This document shows, in pieces, positions 1 through 7,481 of a DNA stretch of 21,757 nt. Source of the stretch: Bacillota bacterium (GTDB lineage: Bacteria > Bacillota > Clostridia > Lutisporales > Lutisporaceae). Under the pieces are notes generated by a model. The model had not been told where the DNA came from and did no database searches. It saw only the letters and a list, made by a program, of their open reading frames with translations. The translations under genes and the position numbers were made by a program. Within the stretch, counting starts at the first letter, position 1. Each line of letters begins with the position of its first letter. The stretch spans positions 1 through 21,757 of the forward strand of contig JALNWH010000023.1 in assembly GCA_023230985.1 (NCBI GenBank), written 5' to 3'.

Positions 1-444
1 TCCTACAGCAACACAATATGGAGGAATATCCTTAACGACAACTGATCCGGCTCCAATAACAGCCCCCTCACCGATGGTAACACCTGGCATAATGATAGCC
101 CCTATGCCTATATGTGCACCATCCTTTATTATTACCTTCTTAGTAAGCAGGGGGCAATCCATCACGGGCTTACCAATCTCATAATGTGCCAAATCTCTTT
201 GGTGGCATAATATCATAACACCTGAAGTGACCCAAACATATTTGCCAATTTCAACTAGATTTGGGTATCCATCATCAATTTGAACGGTACGTGCAATTTT
301 TGACCCACGACCTACTTTTACACCCCGTAAACGATGCAAGAAAGTCGTGATTTGTGCAGGGAAAGTAAATGGAATAATTATGGTAAGGAGTCTTATCCAT
401 ATTCCGTTCAATATTGAAAAAAGAGTACGTTTATTGTTTGACAT
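1..444 (-). CDS. Hexapeptide-repeat acyltransferase, second tandem copy, cut by window edge
   Basis: Reading from ATG at 444 gives 148 codons with no stop before base 1, so the C-terminus lies outside the window. The N-terminus is a short hydrophobic/basic helix (about residues 8-30), followed by a left-handed beta-helix built from hexapeptide turns, including GVKVG, VIIKDGAHIGIGA and GVTIGEGAVIGAGSVV, ending in KDIPPYCVAVG, the usual C-terminal signature of WcaF/LacA-like acetyltransferases. The CHQRD segment carries a His in the position typical of the catalytic base. It probably transfers an acetyl or other acyl group from CoA to a sugar hydroxyl or amine on the cytoplasmic side. It closely resembles the gene just upstream (518-946), for example sharing GVMILCHQRDL, so the pair looks like a tandem duplication. 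The acyl donor and the acceptor sugar cannot be read from the sequence. Confidence 0.88.
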   Translation of the reverse strand, partial: MSNNKRTLFSILNGIWIRLLTIIIPFTFPAQITTFLHRLRGVKVGRGSKIARTVQIDDGYPNLVEIGKYVWVTSGVMILCHQRDLAHYEIGKPVMDCPLLTKKVIIKDGAHIGIGAIIMPGVTIGEGAVIGAGSVVVKDIPPYCVAVG

Positions 445-456
445 AACAAATAATTA

Positions 457-507
457 CTAAGTTTTTCTGTTTATATATGGAAGCGCATAAAATGGGAAAA
501 TGTCCTT
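457..507 (-). pseudogene. Out-of-frame remnant of the acyltransferase C-terminus
   Basis: Downstream of the stop of the 518-946 acyltransferase, another minus-strand frame reads KDIFPFYALPYINRKT and then a stop at 457-459. This resembles the KDIPPYCVAVG tail of the neighbouring paralogue. Removing the 25 bases 508-532 would join GSVV of the upstream frame directly to KDI, as in the paralogue. I infer that a 25-nt insertion (or an equivalent indel) shifted the frame and truncated the protein. The similarity is short, so a chance resemblance remains possible. Confidence 0.4.
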
Positions 508-517
508 ACTTGCACAT

Positions 518-946
518 TCAATCTGTGTATTGAACAACACTTCCAGTGCCAATAATTGCTCTTTTACCAATAGTAACACTATGCATAATAATGGCTCCTA
601 TACCAATATGAGCACCATCTTTTATTATAACTTTTCCTTTTTTAAATGGACAATGCATTGCATACATTTCTGGTTTATAGTCAGTCAAATCTCGCTGATG
701 ACATAATATCATTACTCCGGTAGTAATCGCAACCCCATTCCCAATTTCAATTAATTCGGGATTTCTATCATCAAATGACACCAAACGAGCAACATGTGAT
801 TTTTTTCCAATCTTCACCCCACGCATTCGATGAAGAAAAACTGTCACTTGGTATGGGAATGTGATGTAAGCAATGATATGAAGAAGCCTATTTTTTATTC
901 CATATAATATTTCTAATGGCTTTCTTTTGTGCTGAACAATGGACAT
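518..946 (-). CDS. Hexapeptide-repeat acyltransferase, first tandem copy, probably C-terminally truncated
   Basis: A 142-residue left-handed beta-helix acyltransferase. A hydrophobic N-terminal segment (about residues 20-38, RLLHIIAYITFPYQVTVF) precedes hexapeptide turns (GVKIG, VIIKDGAHIGIGA, SVTIGKRAIIGTGSVV). His in CHQRD is in the expected catalytic position. Relatives normally run on through a K-D-I-P-P-type turn and a final helix. Here the protein ends at QYTD right after GSVV, about 40 or more residues short of typical family length. An apparent KDI remnant is found in another frame at 457-507. The gene follows the GT4 gene after a 54 bp gap and precedes its paralogue by 73 bp, the two widest gaps inside the cluster. 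It may be inactive, with the intact copy at 1-444 taking over, or it may form a shortened but functional trimer. Family assignment is sure; activity is doubtful. Confidence 0.85.
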   Translation of the reverse strand: MSIVQHKRKPLEILYGIKNRLLHIIAYITFPYQVTVFLHRMRGVKIGKKSHVARLVSFDDRNPELIEIGNGVAITTGVMILCHQRDLTDYKPEMYAMHCPFKKGKVIIKDGAHIGIGAIIMHSVTIGKRAIIGTGSVVQYTD

Positions 947-1000
947 ACTATCTTCAATTTCTTGTAAAAAATGTTTTTAGAGATTATATTAATGCTGCAT

Positions 1001-2080
1001 TTAATTAAACGAGGGATTGCTGTTAAAAACTCTCTCCCATTTTTTAGGTATTTGTTTATAAGCATGTTCCCTGACGACAAGCTCTCGTGCTGAGACTCGT
1101 AGACTAGTTTCTACCTTTTCATCTAAATCCAATGCATAACCCATCAATTGACAAACATCCTTCAGATTTCTACCTTCATGAACCAGACCTGTTATATTGT
1201 TTGTAATAATATCAGAGATGTTGCCAACTAAATTGGTAATGGGAACCACCTCGCAGGACATTGCTTGCATCATGGCAGTGGGCAATCCTTCAGTAAACGA
1301 GGACATAATCAAGAACCTCGATTGCTGTAAATAAAATATTGGTTCTGAAACAAATCCAGTAAATTTAACATATTCTGACAGCCCAATATCAGATACTAGT
1401 TTTTTAAGCATGGGTTCATCCGGTCCAGACCCGACAATTATCAATGTAGGCCTTGACAACTCTTTAGTGTTGTTTATCAATAGTTTAAACCCTTGGATTA
1501 TCATATCAATCCGTTTCACCGGATCTAATCTTCCTAAAAATATAAAATCATAAATTCTTACCCCATTAGGATCAGAAACCCAATAGTCTGTATCAATGGT
1601 ACTATGAAGAATATTAATCTTTTCAGGATTAATCCCAAATTCTTTCCAGTAACTTTTGGAAAAATTTCCCGGGACATTGATGTAAGAAGCTTTTTTTAAT
1701 ACTACCTTAACAATTGATTTGAACAATGTTTTTGTAGCCTGATGTTGAATATCAAGACCTGTTTGTGCATATATAAATGGAACATTTGTTATAATACTGG
1801 CTAAATAAGCGAATATTGCATGGGGAACAAAATGATATCCGATTATATAACTACAATTAAACTTTTTCGTGTAATAAGCTAAATAGAACGGAACAAGAAT
1901 CTTTAAAATTCTAACTTTACTAACAAATTTTGGCAGTACTATATACTGAACTTTTTCAATTTCAGGCCCGGCTTTCTCTCTTAGAACAAAAATTGTATCC
2001 ACACAGTTCACCATGGAAAGAGGCACGAATTTAGCTTCGAATGTACCCGGCCCCATTTTACAAGTAGAAATAATATTCAT
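1001..2080 (-). CDS. GT4-family glycosyltransferase (GT-B fold)
   Basis: A 359-residue retaining glycosyltransferase of the GT4 type, expected to add one sugar to the lipid-linked repeat unit at the cytoplasmic face. The C-terminal nucleotide-sugar-binding half is clear: FLGRLDPVKRID at about residues 181-192, VGSGPDEPML at 216-225, and FTEGLPTAMMQAMSCEVVP at 262-280. The last is the E-x7-E region, in which the second acidic residue is Gln (E-x7-Q). The N-terminal half is a Rossmann-like domain without recognisable specificity signals. The ATG at 2080 is one base after the TAG stop of the CapK-like gene upstream, so the two are probably translationally coupled. Donor and linkage cannot be assigned. 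It is the most downstream glycosyltransferase seen. Confidence 0.9.
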   Translation of the reverse strand: MNIISTCKMGPGTFEAKFVPLSMVNCVDTIFVLREKAGPEIEKVQYIVLPKFVSKVRILKILVPFYLAYYTKKFNCSYIIGYHFVPHAIFAYLASIITNVPFIYAQTGLDIQHQATKTLFKSIVKVVLKKASYINVPGNFSKSYWKEFGINPEKINILHSTIDTDYWVSDPNGVRIYDFIFLGRLDPVKRIDMIIQGFKLLINNTKELSRPTLIIVGSGPDEPMLKKLVSDIGLSEYVKFTGFVSEPIFYLQQSRFLIMSSFTEGLPTAMMQAMSCEVVPITNLVGNISDIITNNITGLVHEGRNLKDVCQLMGYALDLDEKVETSLRVSARELVVREHAYKQIPKKWERVFNSNPSFN

Positions 2081-2081
2081 G

Positions 2082-3416
2082 CTAATTAACCAAAGAGATT
2101 ACATATCGGAATTTACCAGATTTTGGTAATGGAATATCATTCACATAATTTACTTTTATGTTAATACCCTTTCCACAGTTATAACTCATCATTTCCATAA
2201 CTTGTTTTTCATCTCTTTCATTAAAGCCTTCCTTTTTGATCAGTACAACCTCAACAGTATCTTCTCTCGTCTGAACAATTTGAAATCTTTCAATTTTATC
2301 TGACCATGCCTCAAAAGGAATACTAAGCCCATTCAGTTTTATACCATTGCTCAACATTATCAGATCTGAAGTTCTACCGATAATTTTTTTTATCCTGGGC
2401 AGGGTACGACCACAAGAGCAAGATTCAGTGCTCTTAATTGCATAGTCACCAGGTGCATATCTTATCAATGGCATTGCCTTATCGTTAAATGAGGTTAACA
2501 CCACTTCTCCTTCTTCATTATTACCAACCTCATTACCATTCGCATCCACTATTTCCATATAACTTGTCTCAATATTAACATGCAGTCCGTTATGATGGTT
2601 ACATTCATTTGCCCCACCCATTCCATCAGCGCACCCATATTGATCAAAGCATTTGCAATTAAATCTTTCTTCTATTAACTGTCGCTGATGTTCATGAAGC
2701 ATTTCAGCAGTGGTAAATATTGCGTTTAAGGGAATTGTGATGCCTTTTTCATTCATAAAGAGGGCTAAGGTATATATTGCTGATGGGTAACCCCTTAAAA
2801 ATTTCAATTTTTGCTTAATAATATTTTTTACATAAACATCTAGTAAATCATCATTCATTTGAGTAATGGGCATGGAATAATAATTGTTTATATAGCGCCA
2901 CAACATGCTTTTAGGACTCATCTTCTTCGTTGGTAGCAAAGATCCTCCTGCCATTACTCCTAATCTATCAGTACCAAAGTTATATCCTCCCCAACTAAAA
3001 GTTCTGATTTTTGTTGCCCAATTGACAGCCCAACTATTCATATCATTATACAAATGAAAGGCAGAACCAGTGGTTCCGCCAGTATACCTATCAACAGGAT
3101 TATACTGTTTGAAGTCTTTTGATAAAAACGAATTGAAATCTTTGTTGATATCACCTTTTCTTAAGATTGGGAGTTTCTTTAAGTCATCTATGTCAGAAAT
3201 ATAATTGGGTTTAAAACCAATTTTACTGAATAAATCATTGTAATGAGGCACATTATCTTGTGCATGATTTAAAATATTTTTTATTCTTTCAAATTGAAAT
3301 TCCTGAATTTTTTCATTGTCCCAGTACTGATTTTCTAAAACAAAACTATAGTAACTCCTGATATCAAAGTTGTACTTTTTCCCAATGAAGTAAAAAGCTA
3401 AATCTTTTTTATTCAT
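2082..3416 (-). CDS. CapK/PaaK-like adenylate-forming enzyme (second of a tandem pair)
   Basis: A 444-residue member of the phenylacetate-CoA-ligase-like branch of the ANL superfamily, often called CapK in capsule loci. Visible motifs are the ATP-binding loop TGGTTGS (112-118), TTAEM (235-239), FDQYGC (257-262), LIRYAPGDYA (317-326, with the ribose-binding Asp), IGRTSD (346-351) and a C-terminal Lys in PKSGKFR (K435), typical of the catalytic lysine. A Cys/His set (C262, C272, H275, H279, then CSCGR at 333-337) is shared with the neighbouring paralogue and could bind a metal. It should activate a carboxylic acid as acyl-AMP and perhaps acyl-CoA. No acyl-carrier protein is encoded nearby, so CoA or a direct acceptor is likelier. 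Two acyltransferase genes follow downstream. The acid substrate is unknown. Confidence 0.85.
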   Translation of the reverse strand: MNKKDLAFYFIGKKYNFDIRSYYSFVLENQYWDNEKIQEFQFERIKNILNHAQDNVPHYNDLFSKIGFKPNYISDIDDLKKLPILRKGDINKDFNSFLSKDFKQYNPVDRYTGGTTGSAFHLYNDMNSWAVNWATKIRTFSWGGYNFGTDRLGVMAGGSLLPTKKMSPKSMLWRYINNYYSMPITQMNDDLLDVYVKNIIKQKLKFLRGYPSAIYTLALFMNEKGITIPLNAIFTTAEMLHEHQRQLIEERFNCKCFDQYGCADGMGGANECNHHNGLHVNIETSYMEIVDANGNEVGNNEEGEVVLTSFNDKAMPLIRYAPGDYAIKSTESCSCGRTLPRIKKIIGRTSDLIMLSNGIKLNGLSIPFEAWSDKIERFQIVQTREDTVEVVLIKKEGFNERDEKQVMEMMSYNCGKGINIKVNYVNDIPLPKSGKFRYVISLVN

Positions 3417-3437
3417 ATCTAATTTATTTCTTATTAA

Positions 3438-4745
3438 CTACAGTAATTTATTAACTACTGGCCGATATTTACCTGTTTTAGAGTTTTCTATTTCCAATTC
3501 ATACCGAAACTCAATAGATATATCACCCAACCTTTTCTTCATATCCGCAACAATAAATTCTTTTTCTTCTAGTGATAATTCATCTGAAACCAAACGTATG
3601 GCGATTTTTTCTTTATCAAACTGAACAATTTGAAATTTTTTTAAATTCCTCTTTTCAGCTACATTACTATCAAAAATCAAATGCCAAAAGTATGCCCAGT
3701 GAAGATATTGATCATTTTTACCAATTACATAATCACAGGACCTCCCAATCACTTGCTTAATTAGCTTTCCACTGCGACCGCAACTACAAGGATACTCACT
3801 AGGTATAGCTTCGTCAGCATTCCAGTATCGAATAAATGGCATTGAATAGTTATCTAAATCTGTTATGATAAGCTCATTTCTTTCACTGAATTCCACTATA
3901 ACATGCTCTTCCGCAATATGTAAGCCTTCATGTTTTTCACATTCATATGCAATGCCACCAATCTCTCCGCAACCGTATTGGTCAAACGAGTCACAATTAA
4001 ATATCTTTTTGAACATTGTTCTGTGTTCAGGCATAATTGCTTCGGCTGTAGTTGATATTGAACCGATATTGAATGTCATGTTCATTTGTTCCAATTTCAA
4101 CGCTACAGCATAAAGAAACTGTGGATAGGCTCTAATATGGGTAAACTTATTGCTTTTAATCAGGTCAATAACCTTTTTTACAGTACTATCTGATGTGTCG
4201 TATATATCTACAGTTTGTGCGTTTTTATAAATATTAATCAGCTTTTCTTTTATTAAATTTTTCAAATTCCCTTTTTTTACGTGACCTCCCATCAAGATAA
4301 GTGTTTTATCTTTGGAATTCAGACCCATCCAATCTTGGTAACGCTTAAATGTAGCCCAAACTGAACTTCTTGAGTTACTGTCATTGCGTTTATACAGAAT
4401 GTTGCCAGTTGTTCCGCCAGTTTGCCCAACTTTTACGCCCTTAATCTTGTTAATGTTTTTAGGCGTAAAATCGTCAAAATTATTTTGAATTATCTCTTTA
4501 GTAAGAATCGGAAATTTGTTTAATACCTCCACAGAGCTAAAATTGTAGATATCTATGCCTTTTTTATCAATCAGGCTTTTATAATAGGGTACATTATCAT
4601 AGCAATGAGCCAATAGCTTTTTTAATTTCAACAATCGTAATTTTTCTATATCGGCTGGAGAATACCATTGAGTTTTGGTATAGAGTTTATAATATAACCA
4701 TGTCTTCTTATTTGAAAACAAATCTAATATTTGTGTTTTGTTCAT
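3438..4745 (-). CDS. CapK/PaaK-like adenylate-forming enzyme (first of a tandem pair)
   Basis: A 435-residue paralogue of the next gene, 21 bp away. Motifs: TGGTTG (109-114), TTAEA (232-236), FDQYGCGE (254-261), IRYWNADEA (305-313), IGRSCD (333-338) and a C-terminal Lys in SKTGKYR (K426). The ribose-binding motif reads N-A-D rather than the usual G-D but keeps the Asp. The C-x9-C-x2-H-x3-H and CSCGR elements are conserved with the paralogue, suggesting a structural metal site in both. The two proteins are clearly homologous but well diverged along their whole length, so they probably activate different acids, or one has drifted in function. The gene is 15 bp downstream of the asparagine-synthase-like gene and belongs to the same transcript. 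Family assignment is strong; the substrate is not known. Confidence 0.85.
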   Translation of the reverse strand: MNKTQILDLFSNKKTWLYYKLYTKTQWYSPADIEKLRLLKLKKLLAHCYDNVPYYKSLIDKKGIDIYNFSSVEVLNKFPILTKEIIQNNFDDFTPKNINKIKGVKVGQTGGTTGNILYKRNDSNSRSSVWATFKRYQDWMGLNSKDKTLILMGGHVKKGNLKNLIKEKLINIYKNAQTVDIYDTSDSTVKKVIDLIKSNKFTHIRAYPQFLYAVALKLEQMNMTFNIGSISTTAEAIMPEHRTMFKKIFNCDSFDQYGCGEIGGIAYECEKHEGLHIAEEHVIVEFSERNELIITDLDNYSMPFIRYWNADEAIPSEYPCSCGRSGKLIKQVIGRSCDYVIGKNDQYLHWAYFWHLIFDSNVAEKRNLKKFQIVQFDKEKIAIRLVSDELSLEEKEFIVADMKKRLGDISIEFRYELEIENSKTGKYRPVVNKLL

Positions 4746-4760
4746 ACAAGATTAATTAAA

Positions 4761-6524
4761 TTAAAATTTACGACTCATTATCAATTCAACCGATAATGCT
4801 CGTGAAACAGCTGCAGGCTGAACAGCTTTAGAGAAATCTATGTATTTTGAAACTTCCAAATCGCTTTTACACAACAACTCTTTAACATACTCGTCAAGCT
4901 TTAGGGATTCCTGAACATAACTCTGCTGACCGTAAAATGGCAGATTAACCTTTTTATTCTTGCGCGGTAAAAGACGTTTGAGGTTCTTTTTTAGTTGGGT
5001 GGCTGTGTATATTTTCATTAATTCAACAAACTGATTTCTCAATGTAAAGCCATCATAAAAATTTACTCCATAATTCGATTGAAACTTAGCTAATTCAGGC
5101 GACAAAAATTTAATCAGTTTTGCTTCAAAGTAGCCGCTTAATTTATAGTTATGTGGTAGTTTATTGCTTTGAGCAGCTATACATTCATCAGAAAAAGGTG
5201 TTAAATAATAACTAAACTGGTTTGCCAACGAGTTGATGCTTCCCATCCAATATTTTAAGTAGAACTCAGGGAATATTCTTTCAGTTTCAATTCGAGAAAG
5301 ACTTTTTCTATTCACACTTAAAGCCTGCATTATTTTATTTTCCAGATTGTTAGTATATTCTTCCGAGTTAAAACTTTCGCCACAAATCCTAATATCACCT
5401 TTGTTAAGGACTCTTTCAATATATTTTCTAATCATCATTGATCGATTAGGAAGCCTGTGCATGTTTCGATAGATTTCACCACCTCCACCATCAAGAAGTA
5501 GTTTTCTATACGGCAACCGAGCCCAAACATCTAAACCAGAAAAATATTGGAATACTCCTCCAATACCTAATCCATCATATAAATAGTACTGGGTTTTTAA
5601 AGTTTCTAAAGACTTATCTTCCTTAAAGTTAGGAAAATCATTCGAAAGTTTTAACAGTGGCACCTTATAATGATCGGCTATTTCTTGTGCAATTTCAACA
5701 TCTTTTTGGTAATCTTTTTTGAGAACAAAAGCTGAATGGGGAATTATACCCGTATTATTCATCACTGCATAAATCAGTCTTGAATCAAACCCACCCGTTA
5801 TCGGAGTAATTATGTCATTAACAAAAGCGGATTTAACTTCATCAAAATAATTTACTAATTCTGCAGAAACTTTTTCTAAGAGATTATCGAGTGGCAAATT
5901 TGACAACGTTGAAAATCTTTCCTGAAAAATATTTTTTCTTATAGTAGTTTTCTTTTGAAGAGAAATCTGGTGAACTACTCTACTGTTTACAAGATCAATT
6001 TCCTCAAATACTGTTTTATCTCCGTAAGATGCTCCAGTTAACACATATTCATAAAATTCTTGTTTCGAAATACTTAATTTATCCATGCTTTTAGCAATGG
6101 CCAATATTGAACTTGAAAAAATAGATTGGGACTTATTTGTGAATATATGGTATAATCCCTGGTAATCATTAAACAAAAACAGCCTGTTTTCTTTAAATAA
6201 TATAATCGCATAATTACCACGTATATTATCTGGAAAATCGACTGATACATTGAAGTCTGAATAAATATCATTTAGTGCTTTTGCCCCTTTATTATTCTTA
6301 TAAATATACGTACCTGTTCCGGCAATGAAACCATCCCCGATCTTTAAATAATTATCAACATCTACTTTTTGCTTCCCAAATAAGAAAAGAATAAAATTAT
6401 CGGAAACAAATCTTTTGACAAGAGGAAGTTGTTTATTTTTAAACACTTCAATAGATGAAGAATATGTTTCTTCTATCTTTCGTATTTCAATATTATTCTC
6501 TTTGAATAGTAAAAATGCCCCCAT
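4761..6524 (-). CDS. Asparagine-synthase-family protein lacking the glutaminase cysteine
   Basis: A 587-residue protein with the two-domain plan of AsnB. Residues 1 to about 185 look like a class II amidotransferase fold (IRGNYAIILF and FNDYQGLYHIF match the FAF...DRxGxxPLY stretch). From about 215 onward is the ATP-pyrophosphatase synthase domain with the PP-loop ITGGFDSR (242-249) and LLLDGGGGEIYR further on, matching SGDGGDE. The protein starts M-G-A-F, so the Cys2 nucleophile that releases ammonia from glutamine is absent and no nearby Cys replaces it. Glutamine hydrolysis is therefore unlikely. The protein may use free ammonia or an amine as nucleophile, forming an amide on an adenylated acid. 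It sits between a methyltransferase and two acid-activating enzymes, which fits a role in an acyl or amide decoration. Family is certain; the reaction is inferred. Confidence 0.82.
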   Translation of the reverse strand: MGAFLLFKENNIEIRKIEETYSSSIEVFKNKQLPLVKRFVSDNFILFLFGKQKVDVDNYLKIGDGFIAGTGTYIYKNNKGAKALNDIYSDFNVSVDFPDNIRGNYAIILFKENRLFLFNDYQGLYHIFTNKSQSIFSSSILAIAKSMDKLSISKQEFYEYVLTGASYGDKTVFEEIDLVNSRVVHQISLQKKTTIRKNIFQERFSTLSNLPLDNLLEKVSAELVNYFDEVKSAFVNDIITPITGGFDSRLIYAVMNNTGIIPHSAFVLKKDYQKDVEIAQEIADHYKVPLLKLSNDFPNFKEDKSLETLKTQYYLYDGLGIGGVFQYFSGLDVWARLPYRKLLLDGGGGEIYRNMHRLPNRSMMIRKYIERVLNKGDIRICGESFNSEEYTNNLENKIMQALSVNRKSLSRIETERIFPEFYLKYWMGSINSLANQFSYYLTPFSDECIAAQSNKLPHNYKLSGYFEAKLIKFLSPELAKFQSNYGVNFYDGFTLRNQFVELMKIYTATQLKKNLKRLLPRKNKKVNLPFYGQQSYVQESLKLDEYVKELLCKSDLEVSKYIDFSKAVQPAAVSRALSVELIMSRKF

Positions 6525-6538
6525 ATCTATCTTATAGT

Positions 6539-7438
6539 TTATGATGGTTTATTACGATTGGTTTGCTTTCTGCCAACATAAAAGGCCGTAGATTCAAAAA
6601 TGTGGTGTGACCCAATTAGCGTAATTAGCCAGGTAAGAACCGGCTTAATTATTATATGAATAAAAAACCTTGTTACAAAACGACCACCTTGTCCTTTCAC
6701 ATGCAAGCCTCTAGCCTTACTAATAGAAAATCCAGCATGGCCAAATTGTTCAAACACCTGGCCTACAGTGTATTCAGTAATGTGATTGTCATTTATTAGA
6801 ACTTTTTTTCCCGTAATGACCTTGATAAGATTCATAATGCGAAATCTGCTTGGTGTTGACATAATAAAAACCCCATCCATTTTTAATATGCGACCTGTCT
6901 GTTCTAACATTCTTACAGGGTCTGTTATATGTTCCCACATATTATTGCATACTATTATGTCAAAATAGTTTTCCGCAAAAGGAGGTTGATATGCGTCTCC
7001 AACAATAAAATCAACTCCTTTATAGGATTTATGAGCCGTCTTTATGGCTGAAATGGAAACGTCCATGCCAGTAACTTCCATATTAGGAAATGTAGTTAAA
7101 ATTTTCGCTGTTATGTGACCTTGTCCACAACCAACATCTAGCACTCGATATTGTTTTGAACTATCTGAAATGAATTCCGAAATAAGCCTAATCGTTGTTT
7201 TTACTCTACCTTTTTGAAACTCACTTTCGAGATTATCCTCCATTCCAAACGGGTCACCATTAATGTATTCATCACAAGTATCAAGTTGATGAGGAGATGT
7301 AAAAACAAGGAAACCATCTTTGTGCACAGCAAATGGAAAAGAATTAAAATTATCTTTCCATAACTTAAATTGACACCCATCTCTTGCCCTGTCAAGAATC
7401 ACCTGACGATTCCAATCAAAAAATTTATCTGTATTCAT
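6539..7438 (-). CDS. Class I SAM-dependent methyltransferase
   Basis: A 299-residue protein. About 95 N-terminal residues without a recognised motif precede a Rossmann methyltransferase domain. Motif I is VLDVGCGQG (99-107), the acidic residue binding the SAM ribose is in TGMDVS (D126), GDAYQPPF is at 147-154, and NMWEHI at 166-171 is the typical methyltransf_11 post-motif. The C-terminal 60 or so residues are hydrophobic (FFIHIIIKPVLTWLITLIG), suggesting membrane association. It probably O-methylates a sugar of the repeat unit, or a small-molecule building block made by the acyl-activating enzymes next to it. It is 43 bp downstream of a GT4 gene and 14 bp upstream of the asparagine-synthase-like gene. 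The acceptor cannot be identified. Confidence 0.87.
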   Translation of the reverse strand: MNTDKFFDWNRQVILDRARDGCQFKLWKDNFNSFPFAVHKDGFLVFTSPHQLDTCDEYINGDPFGMEDNLESEFQKGRVKTTIRLISEFISDSSKQYRVLDVGCGQGHITAKILTTFPNMEVTGMDVSISAIKTAHKSYKGVDFIVGDAYQPPFAENYFDIIVCNNMWEHITDPVRMLEQTGRILKMDGVFIMSTPSRFRIMNLIKVITGKKVLINDNHITEYTVGQVFEQFGHAGFSISKARGLHVKGQGGRFVTRFFIHIIIKPVLTWLITLIGSHHIFESTAFYVGRKQTNRNKPS

Positions 7439-7481
7439 TCAATCCATTCTTAATCAATAATCCTATATCGCAAATCTTAAA

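Noticed and set aside
500..706. Plus-strand open frame opposite the truncated acyltransferase
   Set aside because: It is an Asn/Ser-rich antisense of the hexapeptide-repeat gene with no recognisable domain; the other plus-strand frames in the window are likewise shadows of minus-strand genes.
965..979. Inverted repeat taaaaa-atg-ttttta between the GT4 and the acyltransferase as a terminator
   Set aside because: The stem is only six A/T pairs with no GC, and it lies inside what appears to be a continuous operon.
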